A stretch of DNA of 19,475 nt. Origin: an uncultured Thermomicrobia bacterium. GTDB taxonomy: Bacteria; Chloroflexota; Chloroflexia; Thermomicrobiales; JALYUS01. Location of the stretch: contig CALBSO010000041.1 of the NCBI GenBank assembly GCA_937968015.1, forward strand, positions 1 to 19,475. Direction: 5' to 3'. This document shows, in pieces, positions 1 through 6,453 of the stretch (position 1 is the stretch's first letter; every line of letters begins with the position of its first letter). The position numbers and the translations under genes were made by a program. Below the pieces are notes generated by a model that was not told the origin of the DNA, made no database searches, and worked only from the letters and a program-made list of their open reading frames with translations.

Positions 1-45
1 GCTCCCACCCTCGCCGCCGTTCAGCGGGTCCTTGCCAATGGATAA
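1..45 (+). CDS. C-terminal end of a protein, probably threonine synthase
   Basis: Frame 1 is open from the window edge to a TAA at 43-45 and encodes APTLAAVQRVLANG. Threonine synthases often end in a short helix of the type PPTLxAVxxxL, and the next gene is homoserine kinase, which commonly follows thrC. The assignment is therefore inferred from a weak C-terminal resemblance plus context. Fourteen residues cannot prove it, and another protein ending is possible. Confidence 0.4.
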   Translation, partial: APTLAAVQRVLANG

Positions 46-60
46 GGCGGCGGATATTTA

Positions 61-209
61 CCACAGAGACACAGAGGATACAGAGAAAACGCGGAGAATA
101 CGAGGCTGGAAGAAGCGAATCGTTCGTATAACGCATCTCGGAACAATGATGCGCAATACTTTGATCCCGTTCCTCTCTTTCCCTCTCGGTGTTCTCTGTT
201 TCTCTGTGG
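61..209. repeat. Palindromic intergenic repeat, CACAGAGACACAGAG family, copy 1
   Basis: The left arm ccacagagacacagag (61-76) is complementary to ctctgtttctctgtgg (194-209) with one mismatch. Further purine-rich matches continue inward (cagagaaaa on the left, ccctctcggtgttct on the right). A second copy with the same arm word lies at 369 in the last 110 bases of the window, at 19369-19446. The unit sits between the probable thrC end and thrB and carries no gene of its own. The open frame running through it into thrB is incidental. Words of this type are dispersed in many copies in some bacterial genomes, a statement from general knowledge rather than from this window. Confidence 0.75.
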
Positions 210-253
210 TTCAATCGTCCCATTCCGCGCCCGGCAAGCGCAGGCGGATCAGG

Positions 254-1147
254 GTGCGGGTTCCGGCGTCGAGCGCGAATCTTGGGCCGGGCTTCGACCA
301 TCTCGGGCTTGCGCTGGCGCAGTACACAACGATCACGGTGACGGCGGGTGTGGCGGGCGCACCGACGGTGACGGGAGTGGATGCCCATCTGCTCGCGGAT
401 GCGCCGAACCTCGTCGAATCTGCCATGCAGCGGCTCGCGGCGGAGGCGCACAAGTACCTCCCGCCGCACATGCTGCATGTCGAGAACGGTATCCCGGTCG
501 CGCGGGGGATGGGCGGCTCGGCGGCGGCGGTCGTCGGGGGCGTGCTCGCCGCGAACGCGCTGCTCGATGAGCCGTTCGACCGCTTGTCCGACGATGTCGA
601 GGACCCGCTGCTCGCGATTGCGTCCGCCATCGAGGGGCACGCGGACAATGTCGCCGCCGCGATCTATGGCGGCATCGTCGCGGCGGATGGCGGCATCGCC
701 TTCTCGCTCTCGGACGGCTCCGATTTGCGTGCCGTCCTCTTCGTGTCGGAAGCGACGCTGCACACGACTGCCGCCCGCGCCACGTTGCCACCGGAAGTTC
801 CCCACCGGGACGCCGTAATCAATGTCGGCCACGTCGCGCTGCTCGTCGCGGCGCTGATTGACCGGGAGTACGATGCGCTCAGCCGGTTCATGCGCGACCG
901 CCTCCACGAGCCGTACCGCGCCGCGCTCATCCCCTGGCTCGAACCGCTGATCGGCGCGAGCGAGCGGGCCGGAGCCTACGGGGCCTGCCTGAGTGGTGCG
1001 GGGCCGTGCGTCCTCGCCCTCGCCGCGCCATCGCAGGCGAAGAAGGTCGCCACTGCGATGCGCGAGACCGCCGCAGAGCGTGATTATGTCGGAAAGGTGC
1101 TTATTCTCGCCATTGACGACACCGGCGCGACGGTCACTGAAGGATAA
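254..1147 (+). CDS. thrB: Homoserine kinase (GHMP kinase family)
   Basis: Phosphorylates L-homoserine to O-phospho-L-homoserine with ATP, the step before threonine synthase, in the cytosol. The N-terminal VPASSANLGPGFDHLGLAL is the homoserine kinase signature. The GHMP ATP-binding loop VARGMGGSAAA is at about residues 82-92, the EGHADN motif at 127-132, and the third GHMP motif GAYGACLSGAGP at about 240-251. Starting at GTG 254 gives 297 aa, normal for ThrB, with aggcgga just upstream. The frame stays open back to position 32, but the upstream part is translated from the palindromic repeat and resembles no kinase. GTG 206, at the edge of the repeat, would add 16 residues and has no ribosome site. 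The loop reads GMGGS where GLGSS is commoner. Function is secure; the exact start is not. Confidence 0.93.
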   Translation: MRVPASSANLGPGFDHLGLALAQYTTITVTAGVAGAPTVTGVDAHLLADAPNLVESAMQRLAAEAHKYLPPHMLHVENGIPVARGMGGSAAAVVGGVLAANALLDEPFDRLSDDVEDPLLAIASAIEGHADNVAAAIYGGIVAADGGIAFSLSDGSDLRAVLFVSEATLHTTAARATLPPEVPHRDAVINVGHVALLVAALIDREYDALSRFMRDRLHEPYRAALIPWLEPLIGASERAGAYGACLSGAGPCVLALAAPSQAKKVATAMRETAAERDYVGKVLILAIDDTGATVTEG

Positions 1148-1158
1148 TCACGGCGTAG

Positions 1159-1177
1159 TACAATCAGAGCGGAGGTG
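1159..1177 (+). promoter_or_regulatory. Candidate -10 box and strong ribosome site for the toxin-antitoxin pair
   Basis: TACAAT (1159-1164) lies in the short gap after thrB, followed by ggaggtg (1171-1177) five bases before the antitoxin ATG at 1183. No convincing -35 box is present at 16-18 bp, so promoter status is tentative. The ribosome site is clear. Confidence 0.35.
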
Positions 1178-1182
1178 TCAAC

Positions 1183-1443
1183 ATGGCCATGACGGAGAAG
1201 GCTGTAACGCTCACGGTGCGTGTGGAAAATAATGCAGTCGCGTACGCAGTCACGACTCTTGCGACGGAGCAGCATCGTTCGGTTGAGGAGATCGTTGAGG
1301 AGGCGCTTCGAGCTTGGCTGGAACGCCAGGAGGAGTTAGAAGACCTTGCAGCGATTGCCGAGGTGGAGGGTGAACCGACAATTCCATGGGAACAAGCCAA
1401 AGCCGAACTAGAGGCCGCTTGGAAGTCCCAAAGTGGTGAGTGA
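1183..1443 (+). CDS. RelB/RHH-like antitoxin
   Basis: An 86-aa protein led by a strong ggaggtg site. The N-terminal third (TLTVRVENNAVAYAVTTLA) has the beta-strand-then-helix pattern of ribbon-helix-helix DNA-binding proteins, followed by a helix (SVEEIVEEALRAWLERQEEL) and an acidic C-terminal tail of the kind that wraps around a RelE-family toxin. The next frame overlaps its last 8 bases and encodes a RelE-like toxin, now interrupted, which supports the antitoxin role. With the toxin broken, the protein may persist as an orphan antitoxin or regulator. Antitoxins of this type usually repress their own promoter; no operator could be identified here. The family call is from pattern and context and not from a sequence match. 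Confidence 0.7.
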   Translation: MAMTEKAVTLTVRVENNAVAYAVTTLATEQHRSVEEIVEEALRAWLERQEELEDLAAIAEVEGEPTIPWEQAKAELEAAWKSQSGE

Positions 1444-1794
1444 TGATTACCGTCTCATCATTATCGCTGCATCAAACAAAGAAATCGCCGTCTTGCCAGC
1501 AAAGATTGGTAGGCAAGTCGCGCGCGCTATTGAGCGACTGATGCAGGCATTCGGTAGTGGGTCAGTTTGACAATTTTTGCCCCGTCACGACTGGCTCGAA
1601 AGTTCAAACTGACCCACTACCAGGCATTCCAATCCGGCAAACGGCCGCAGGATATGAAAGCGATTCAAGGACGACCGAGAACGTACCGCGTTGATAGCGA
1701 CGAGTATCGAATCGTCTTTGAACACGATGAGGAAGCGAAGACGATTACTGTCATTCGTGTTCGGCACCGCAAAGATGTTTATCGCAATCTATAG
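1436..1794 (+). pseudogene. RelE-family mRNA interferase toxin, interrupted by a 69-bp element
   Basis: From GTG 1436, overlapping the antitoxin by 8 nt, the frame reads VSDDYRLIIIAASNKEIAVL and continues through AIERLMQAF, the N-terminal half of a RelE/ParE toxin. It then enters a small inserted element and stops at TGA 1568-1570 inside the element's left terminus. The C-terminal half, including DEYRIVFEHDEEAKTITVIR and HRKDVYRNL, continues in another frame to TAG 1794. Removing the 69-bp element plus one 8-bp duplicated copy (77 bp) restores a single 93-codon frame across QAF|QSGKRPQ, the usual RelE length, with the normal C-terminal R-V/I-x-H-R-x-D-V-Y motif. The gene is therefore broken by a recent insertion. 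Initiation at TTG 1567 could only give a headless fragment. Confidence 0.88.
1553..1621. mobile_element. 69-bp MITE-like element with 18-bp perfect terminal inverted repeats and 8-bp target duplication
   Basis: The left end ggtagtgggtcagtttga (1553-1570) is the exact reverse complement of the right end tcaaactgacccactacc (1604-1621), leaving a 33-bp interior with no coding capacity. The flanks AGGCATTC (1545-1552) and AGGCATTC (1622-1629) are an exact 8-bp direct repeat, and deleting the element with one copy repairs the RelE frame. This is the signature of a non-autonomous insertion mobilised by a transposase encoded elsewhere. Eight-base duplications are made by several IS families (for example ISL3, IS1595, IS66, IS256), and the family cannot be assigned from the ends alone. 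Confidence 0.9.
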
Positions 1795-1819
1795 AAGTCG
1801 GATGATCCGAGATTGATAA

Positions 1820-2581
1820 ATGACACTCGACGAACTGCGACGTATCGCTGCTGAGGTGGCGCCGCGACGAGGATGGGATTTCTCGCGGATGCGGGATGAC
1901 CGCGATCCGGCGCCGTGGGAGTATGGCGATGTCGTGCGCCGGTATCTGCGGCCGGATGATCGGGTGCTGGATGTCGGCACCGGGGGTGGCGAGCGGTTCC
2001 TCGCACTCGCGCCGTCGTTCGGCACAGGCGTCGGCGTTGATTCCGACCCGGTGATGATCGAGACGGCGCGGGAGAATCTGCCCGCTTCGCTCTCGGAGAA
2101 AGTGACCTTTACCGAGGGGCGGGCAGAGGCGTTGCCGGCGCCCAATACGTCGTGCGATGTCGTGCTGAACCGGCACGCGGTGGTGGATGTGGCGGAAATC
2201 GTGCGCGTCCTGCGGCCGGGTGGGTACTTCATCACGCAGCAGGTCGGCGCGCAGAATACCTTCAATATCACGACGCTTTTCGGCTGCGGGCCGGGGATGG
2301 GTGGCCAGCGCATCGCGCCCAAGCAGGAAATTCCCACGCTCGCTGACGCTTTTCAGGAGCGCGGCTGCGCGATTGTCTCCTACGCCACATACAATGTGCC
2401 CTACTACTTCAAGGATGCCGAATCGCTGCTCTTCTGGATGCAGGCCGTCGGCGTGCCGCCGCACTTTGACATCGAGCAGGACTGGCAATCGGTGAATTAC
2501 CTCCTGACTGAATACATGACCCCGCGCGGCGTCGAGACGAACGAGCATCGCGAACTGCTGATCGTCCGCGCGCCGGAGTAG
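1820..2581 (+). CDS. Class I SAM-dependent methyltransferase
   Basis: A 253-aa cytosolic protein with the Rossmann methyltransferase core. Motif I is VLDVGTGGGERFLALA at about residues 49-64, followed by an acidic loop after strand 2 (GVGVDSDPVMIETAREN, about 70-86). Motif IV-like NTSCDVVLNRHAVVDVAEIV and post-motif RVLRPGGYFITQQVGAQN are at about 110-150. These place it with the UbiE/type-11 methyltransferases, but the acceptor substrate cannot be read from the sequence. The C-terminal half (WMQAVGVPPHFDIEQDW) contains the likely substrate cap. It starts 25 bases after the broken toxin with only a weak ribosome site before ATG 1820. It ends at a long hairpin facing the convergent enolase-superfamily gene. 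Confidence 0.85.
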   Translation: MTLDELRRIAAEVAPRRGWDFSRMRDDRDPAPWEYGDVVRRYLRPDDRVLDVGTGGGERFLALAPSFGTGVGVDSDPVMIETARENLPASLSEKVTFTEGRAEALPAPNTSCDVVLNRHAVVDVAEIVRVLRPGGYFITQQVGAQNTFNITTLFGCGPGMGGQRIAPKQEIPTLADAFQERGCAIVSYATYNVPYYFKDAESLLFWMQAVGVPPHFDIEQDWQSVNYLLTEYMTPRGVETNEHRELLIVRAPE

Positions 2582-2595
2582 GGAGATAAGAAAAT

Positions 2596-2652
2596 GGTGG
2601 CGGCGGGCTTCAGCCTGCCAAGAGGTTCGGCAGGCTGAAGCCCGCCGCCACC
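2596..2652. terminator. Perfect 24-bp-stem hairpin between convergent genes, possible bidirectional terminator and dispersed repeat
   Basis: Arms 2596-2619 and 2629-2652 are perfect reverse complements (core gcgggcttcagcctgcc) with a 9-base loop aagaggttc. It fills the 74-bp gap between the methyltransferase stop and the minus-strand gene stop. Read on the minus strand the stem is followed by attttc, a weak T-run, so termination of the minus-strand gene is the better supported role. The long perfect arms look more like a dispersed palindromic repeat than a minimal terminator. Confidence 0.65.
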
Positions 2653-2655
2653 GAA

Positions 2656-3816
2656 TTAATGCCAATCTTCTTTGAGATTGTCCTTGATGAAATCCCAATT
2701 AATTTCTTCGCCAAGCCCCGGTCCCTGTGGCATGGCGACGTTGCCCTCGCGGTCAATCGCGTCAATCGGCGTCTTCAGCCACGGCTTCTCCGCGTCGAAG
2801 TCCACATGTGGATGCAGCAGGCCGCGCTCGTAGAACTCGCCCGGGATCGCCATCGCGCCGAGTACCTGCAGGTTCGCCGCCCCACCCCCGTGAATCTCGC
2901 ACCGGATCCGGAAAGACTCGCACAAATGCACGACCTTCATCGAGGGCGTGATCCCCCCCACGTCGCTCACCCCCACCCGGGAGATGTCCGACGCGCCGCG
3001 CATGATCCACTCCGCGCGCGTGTACATTTGCCCGTGCGCCGTCTCCGGCCCGCAGATCGGTAGGTCGAGTTTCTCAGTCAGCCAGACGAACGAGGAGGTG
3101 CTGTGCTCGTTCATTGGCTCTTCCATCCAGTAGTAGTCCAGTTCCTCCAGCGCGCGGCCAAGGTAGAGCGCCTCCTCGCGGGTGTAGTCGTGGTGCGGGT
3201 CGAGCATCAGTTTCATCTCCGGGCCGACGGCGTCGCGCACCGCCGCACATGCCGCGATATCCCGCTTCAGGTCAGGGCCATGCGGCGACATCCAGGTGTG
3301 CAACTTGAATGCCGGATAGCCTTGCGCCTTGCATGCCTTCGCGAATGCGCCATAGGCTTCAGGGGTGTCGAGGCCGCCGGGGATGTCGTCGCCGCACATC
3401 GTGCTCGCGTAGGCGGGCACCTTCGCGCGCGCCGCGCCGAGCAGTTTGTAGACCGGCAGATTGGTCAGGCGGCCGGTGAAATCCCACAGCGCGCAATCAA
3501 TCGCGGCGAGGTTGCGGTCGTCCAGCGAGCGCCGCTCCAGGCGTTGCCCCTGGAGCAATTTGTACCAGATCGCCTCGCGATGCAGCGGGTCCATGCCGAC
3601 GATGTAGCGCCGCGCCACATGGGTCGTCGCCTCCGAGCCACCGAAATAGTAGCCGTCAATGCCCGCGCTCGTCCGGACGCGCGTCAGTGTCTGGGTCGCA
3701 TCATGCTCCGGCGCCGGGTGCCCATGCCCCTCGTCATCACGCCCGGTATGCGAGCGGTAGGTAAAGGTGAGGCTCTCGACGCCGGTGACTGTCATGTCCG
3801 GTGCGTTCGGTGCCAT
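2656..3816 (-). CDS. Enolase-superfamily enzyme, mandelate racemase/acid-sugar dehydratase type
   Basis: A 386-aa member of the mandelate racemase/muconate lactonizing enzyme family, a modified TIM barrel that abstracts the proton alpha to a carboxylate. The putative metal ligands are Asp206 (LMLD), Glu232 (WMEEP) and Glu258 (CGPE). The His-Asp dyad typical of mandelate racemase and sugar-acid dehydratases is Asp285 (SDVGG) and His309 (EIHGGGA). The second-strand base motif is Lys171-x-His173 (AFKLHTW) rather than the common Lys-x-Lys. The start ATG 3816 is preceded by GAGGAAGGA at good spacing; the open frame upstream is not family-like. It lies 80 bp downstream of a GH2 glycosidase on the same strand, suggesting the substrate is a sugar acid released or derived from a glycoside. 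Exact substrate unknown. Confidence 0.87.
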   Translation of the reverse strand: MAPNAPDMTVTGVESLTFTYRSHTGRDDEGHGHPAPEHDATQTLTRVRTSAGIDGYYFGGSEATTHVARRYIVGMDPLHREAIWYKLLQGQRLERRSLDDRNLAAIDCALWDFTGRLTNLPVYKLLGAARAKVPAYASTMCGDDIPGGLDTPEAYGAFAKACKAQGYPAFKLHTWMSPHGPDLKRDIAACAAVRDAVGPEMKLMLDPHHDYTREEALYLGRALEELDYYWMEEPMNEHSTSSFVWLTEKLDLPICGPETAHGQMYTRAEWIMRGASDISRVGVSDVGGITPSMKVVHLCESFRIRCEIHGGGAANLQVLGAMAIPGEFYERGLLHPHVDFDAEKPWLKTPIDAIDREGNVAMPQGPGLGEEINWDFIKDNLKEDWH

Positions 3817-3896
3817 GCAGTGTTCCTTCCTCGATGCGCGGCCAGCAATGGCGGCGATTATCGCACAGGCCACGCCACCGCGAGATTGGCGACTGC

Positions 3897-5681
3897 CTAA
3901 TGCAGCGGCCCGCTCGTCGCGGCGCGGATTTGCTCGATGGGGAATTTCGGCGTCCGGTCGGCAGAAAGGAGGCCGTTCGTCTCCTGATAGGTATCCGTGA
4001 ACTGCGTGTAGCAGAAGCCCGCAAAGAGCGGGAACGCGCGGACGACCGCCAGCAATTGCGAGTAGCGCGCCGCGAATTCCTCTTTGCTCCCAGCATGGGA
4101 GTAGCCCCACGCGCCGGGATCGTTCGAGAACGTCAGGCCGCCGAACTCGGTCAGCATGATCGGCTGGCCGCCATGACGCTCTTCGACGAGCGAGACGCGC
4201 CGCCCGGCCGGGAGCATGCGCGAGAAGAGATGCACGAGCGCGTCCGGCGTGCCATAGCGGGCCTGCAGGCGTTCCAGGCTGTCATCGTAGTCGTGGATGG
4301 CGACGATGTCGGTCGCGACGTGTTCCCAGCCATCATTGCCGATCACCGGTCGGTCGGGGTCAAGCGTCTTCGTCAAATGGTAGAGCGTGCGAACGTAGTC
4401 GCGCTGCGCCATGCTGTTCGGCAGGTCCGGCACGCCCCACGATTCATTGAACGGCACCCAGGCGACGATGCAGGGATGGCTGAGATCGCGCGTGAGCGCC
4501 GCGAGCCAGTCGCGGATCAGACGCTCGACAGAGTCCTTCGTGAAGCGGTACGCGCTCGGCATCTCCCCCCAGACGAGTAGGCCGAGCCGGTCCGCCCAGA
4601 AAAGATAGCGCGGGTCCTCGATCTTCTGATGCTTGCGGACGCCATTGAACCCCATCGCCCTCGCCAGTTCTACGTCCCGCTTCAGCGCGTCGTCATCCGG
4701 CGCCGTGAGACCGCTTTCGGGCCAGTAGCCCTGATCGAGTGCCATCCGCAGGCGGAGCGGCCGCCCATTGAGCAGGAACTGATCCCCCTGCACGGCCACG
4801 GAGCGGAGTGCGGTGTAACTGCGGATGTGGTCAATGAGGGCGCCCTGCCCGTCGCAGAGCCGTACGTCCGCATCAATCAGCGTCGGGCGCTCCGGGCTCC
4901 AGAGCAATTCATTGCGCGCGTCGCCGATGCCGGGGTCGGAGAGGGCGATGCGGCGGGTGATGTCGCCACCGACGACCGCGTAGGTATCATCCGCCAGCAG
5001 TTTCCCTCCGGCGCGCAAGATCACCTGCAACCGGAGGTCGTCGCGCTGCGGGCCGGTAATCGCCGCTTCCAGGCCGATTTCCCAACGTAGGAGGTTCGGG
5101 CGCCAGATGATCTGCCCGATAGCGCTCCCGGGGATCGGTTCGAGCCAGACGGTCTGCCAGATACCCGAGGTGCGCGGATACCAGATCACATGCGGCTCTC
5201 GGTGCCAGTCCTGCTTGCCGCGCGGCTTCGCGAGATCGTGCGGGTCGTCGTCGGCGCGCACGATGACGGTTTGCGGCCCGTCTGGGGTGAGTACATCGGT
5301 GATGTCCGCGCTGAACGGCGTGTAGCCGCCCTCGTGCCGCGCGACGATCACCCCGTTTACCCAGGCGGTCGCGGCGTAATCCACCGCGCCGAAGTGGAGG
5401 AGGAGGCGCAGGCCGGGCGCCAACGTGGGCGCGTCGAAGGTGCGCCGGTACCAGCAGACGGCATGGAAGTCGGGGTCATGCACGCCGCTCGCGGGCGTTT
5501 CCGGCGCGAAGGGCACCGTGATCTGACCGCCCCAGCGCACTTCCGACGGATCGCGCCAGCAGGCGGTTTGCTCACACGCGAAGTCCCACATCCCATTGAG
5601 AGAAATCCATGCGTCGCGAACGAATTGCGGGCGGGGATACCCATGGGATGTTGGTGTGGCCGCTGCCATCGTTCGTTGCAC
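3897..5681 (-). CDS. Glycoside hydrolase family 2 protein (beta-galactosidase/beta-glucuronidase-like)
   Basis: A 594-aa enzyme with the three GH2 parts: sugar-binding jelly roll (about residues 15-185; FVRDAWISLNGMWDFA, WVNGVIVARHEGGYTPF), immunoglobulin-like domain (about 190-290), and catalytic TIM barrel (about 295-594). The acid/base is Glu413 in VPFNESWG and the nucleophile Glu512 in LTEFGG, both intact. The ribosome site decides the start: GGAGGA lies about 6-7 bases before GTG 5681, whereas the alternative ATG at 5669 is too far from it. Residues upstream of that GTG have no family similarity. No signal peptide is visible, so it is probably cytosolic and acts on imported glycosides. 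It is short for a LacZ (about 1000 aa) and nearer to UidA-type lengths. The product or aglycone may feed the downstream enolase-superfamily enzyme. Confidence 0.9.
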   Translation of the reverse strand: MQRTMAAATPTSHGYPRPQFVRDAWISLNGMWDFACEQTACWRDPSEVRWGGQITVPFAPETPASGVHDPDFHAVCWYRRTFDAPTLAPGLRLLLHFGAVDYAATAWVNGVIVARHEGGYTPFSADITDVLTPDGPQTVIVRADDDPHDLAKPRGKQDWHREPHVIWYPRTSGIWQTVWLEPIPGSAIGQIIWRPNLLRWEIGLEAAITGPQRDDLRLQVILRAGGKLLADDTYAVVGGDITRRIALSDPGIGDARNELLWSPERPTLIDADVRLCDGQGALIDHIRSYTALRSVAVQGDQFLLNGRPLRLRMALDQGYWPESGLTAPDDDALKRDVELARAMGFNGVRKHQKIEDPRYLFWADRLGLLVWGEMPSAYRFTKDSVERLIRDWLAALTRDLSHPCIVAWVPFNESWGVPDLPNSMAQRDYVRTLYHLTKTLDPDRPVIGNDGWEHVATDIVAIHDYDDSLERLQARYGTPDALVHLFSRMLPAGRRVSLVEERHGGQPIMLTEFGGLTFSNDPGAWGYSHAGSKEEFAARYSQLLAVVRAFPLFAGFCYTQFTDTYQETNGLLSADRTPKFPIEQIRAATSGPLH

Positions 5682-5767
5682 TGATCTTCCTCCACGATGT
5701 GCCATGCACCGACGAACACGCTGTCCGACCTGCGCCCGATGCATCATGCGGAGGATACCACGCCAAC

Positions 5768-5787
5768 CGTTCGCGTTTATCCGAACG
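5768..5787. promoter_or_regulatory. Possible operator: inverted repeat in the divergent GH2/surface-protein intergenic region
   Basis: CGTTCG (5768-5773) and CGAACG (5782-5787) are inverted around an 8-base AT-richer centre, in the 201-bp gap between two divergent genes. The position is right for a regulator of the GH2 operon, but the arms are short and no regulator gene is nearby, so this is tentative. The rest of the gap shows only the candidate -10 box noted separately. Confidence 0.25.
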
Positions 5788-5833
5788 CATGCACGGCTGA
5801 CCTGCCCTGACGCAGTGACGGGCGGTTTTCGCG

Positions 5834-5839
5834 TACAAT
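5834..5839 (+). promoter_or_regulatory. Candidate -10 box for the membrane-anchored protein gene
   Basis: TACAAT lies 43 bases before ATG 5883, a typical leader distance. Upstream candidates for -35 (CTGACG at 5807-5812, spacer 21; CAGTGA at 5813-5818, spacer 15) are poorly spaced, so only the -10 is proposed. Confidence 0.35.
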
Positions 5840-5882
5840 CCTCGCGTAGCAGGGAGCGGGCAGTTGTGAGGGGAGAGTGGCG

Positions 5883-6428
5883 ATGCGATGGCGTGGAGCA
5901 ATATTTGGTATCGCAGTCGTGACATGGCTGCTCGGTGCATCGGTTGTCGCGGCTGATCCGGCCATCACTGTCTCGGCGACGCGGCGGGGCGCGAATGGCG
6001 CGGTCGTCATCATGAGCGGCCAGGGGTTTCCGGCGAACCAGCCAGTGCAGGCGTCTCTCGTCGTGCAAAACCGATCCTATCCGCTCGCGTATGATTCGAC
6101 AACTTCCGTCAGCGCGCTTCAATCCGTGCCGATGACGGATGCCACCGGCGCGTTCCAGAACCTTGTCTTTACGCTGCCAACACCCGGCCAGGTATCAGGC
6201 ACAAATGGGGAGATCTTTGCCAGTGTCGGGTCGGCAACGGCGCATGCCCCGATCAGTATTGATTCCGGCATCGGGATGACAGGGCGTGGGGACAAAATCG
6301 CCGTAAGCATCGGCGCGGCGTTCCTCGTCGTCGCGGTCTGTCTGATTCTCCTCCTCCTGCGCGGCCTGCCCGTCTATCCGATCGGGCAAACGACGGCGCG
6401 GCGCGGGCGAGAACCGGAGGTGACGTAG
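5883..6428 (+). CDS. Secreted, C-terminally membrane-anchored protein of unknown function
   Basis: A 181-aa protein starting at ATG 5883 with gagggga about 8 bases upstream; GTG 5877 is too close to that site. An N-terminal signal peptide is clear (MRWRGAIFGIAVVTWLLG..., likely cleavage near VVAADP, residue 23-25). A beta-rich extracellular region (about 26-130) follows, with phrases such as VVIMSGQGFPANQPVQASLV typical of IPT/TIG or Ig-like domains. A single transmembrane helix at about 139-159 (IAVSIGAAFLVVAVCLILLLL) and a short basic cytoplasmic tail complete it. This is a type I topology. No catalytic motif is visible. It precedes the SDR gene by 25 bp and may share its transcript, though no functional link is apparent. 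Confidence 0.75.
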   Translation: MRWRGAIFGIAVVTWLLGASVVAADPAITVSATRRGANGAVVIMSGQGFPANQPVQASLVVQNRSYPLAYDSTTSVSALQSVPMTDATGAFQNLVFTLPTPGQVSGTNGEIFASVGSATAHAPISIDSGIGMTGRGDKIAVSIGAAFLVVAVCLILLLLRGLPVYPIGQTTARRGREPEVT

Positions 6429-6453
6429 CACGCGGCAAGAAGGGAAAACGCGC

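Noticed and set aside
32..253. N-terminal extension of homoserine kinase from TTG 32, ATG 38, ATG 146/149 or GTG 206
   Set aside because: These codons come from the palindromic repeat and its interior; the encoded residues resemble no GHMP kinase, there is no ribosome site, and GTG 254 gives the normal family length.
1567..1794. Independent 75-aa gene starting at TTG 1567
   Set aside because: Its start lies in the left end of the inserted element and the rest is the C-terminal half of the split RelE toxin, so it is a fragment.
3103..3900. Long plus-strand frame (265 aa) opposite the enolase-superfamily gene
   Set aside because: It is an Arg/Ala-rich antisense shadow typical of GC-rich coding DNA, while the minus strand carries a full conserved active site.
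3817..4110. 98-residue N-terminal extension of the enolase-superfamily protein
   Set aside because: It overlaps the C-terminal coding region of the GH2 gene in another frame, and ATG 3816 has a proper ribosome site and family-like beginning.
5682..6122. 147-residue N-terminal extension of the GH2 protein
   Set aside because: It is antisense to the membrane-anchored protein gene, lacks GH2 similarity, and GGAGGA positions the start at GTG 5681.
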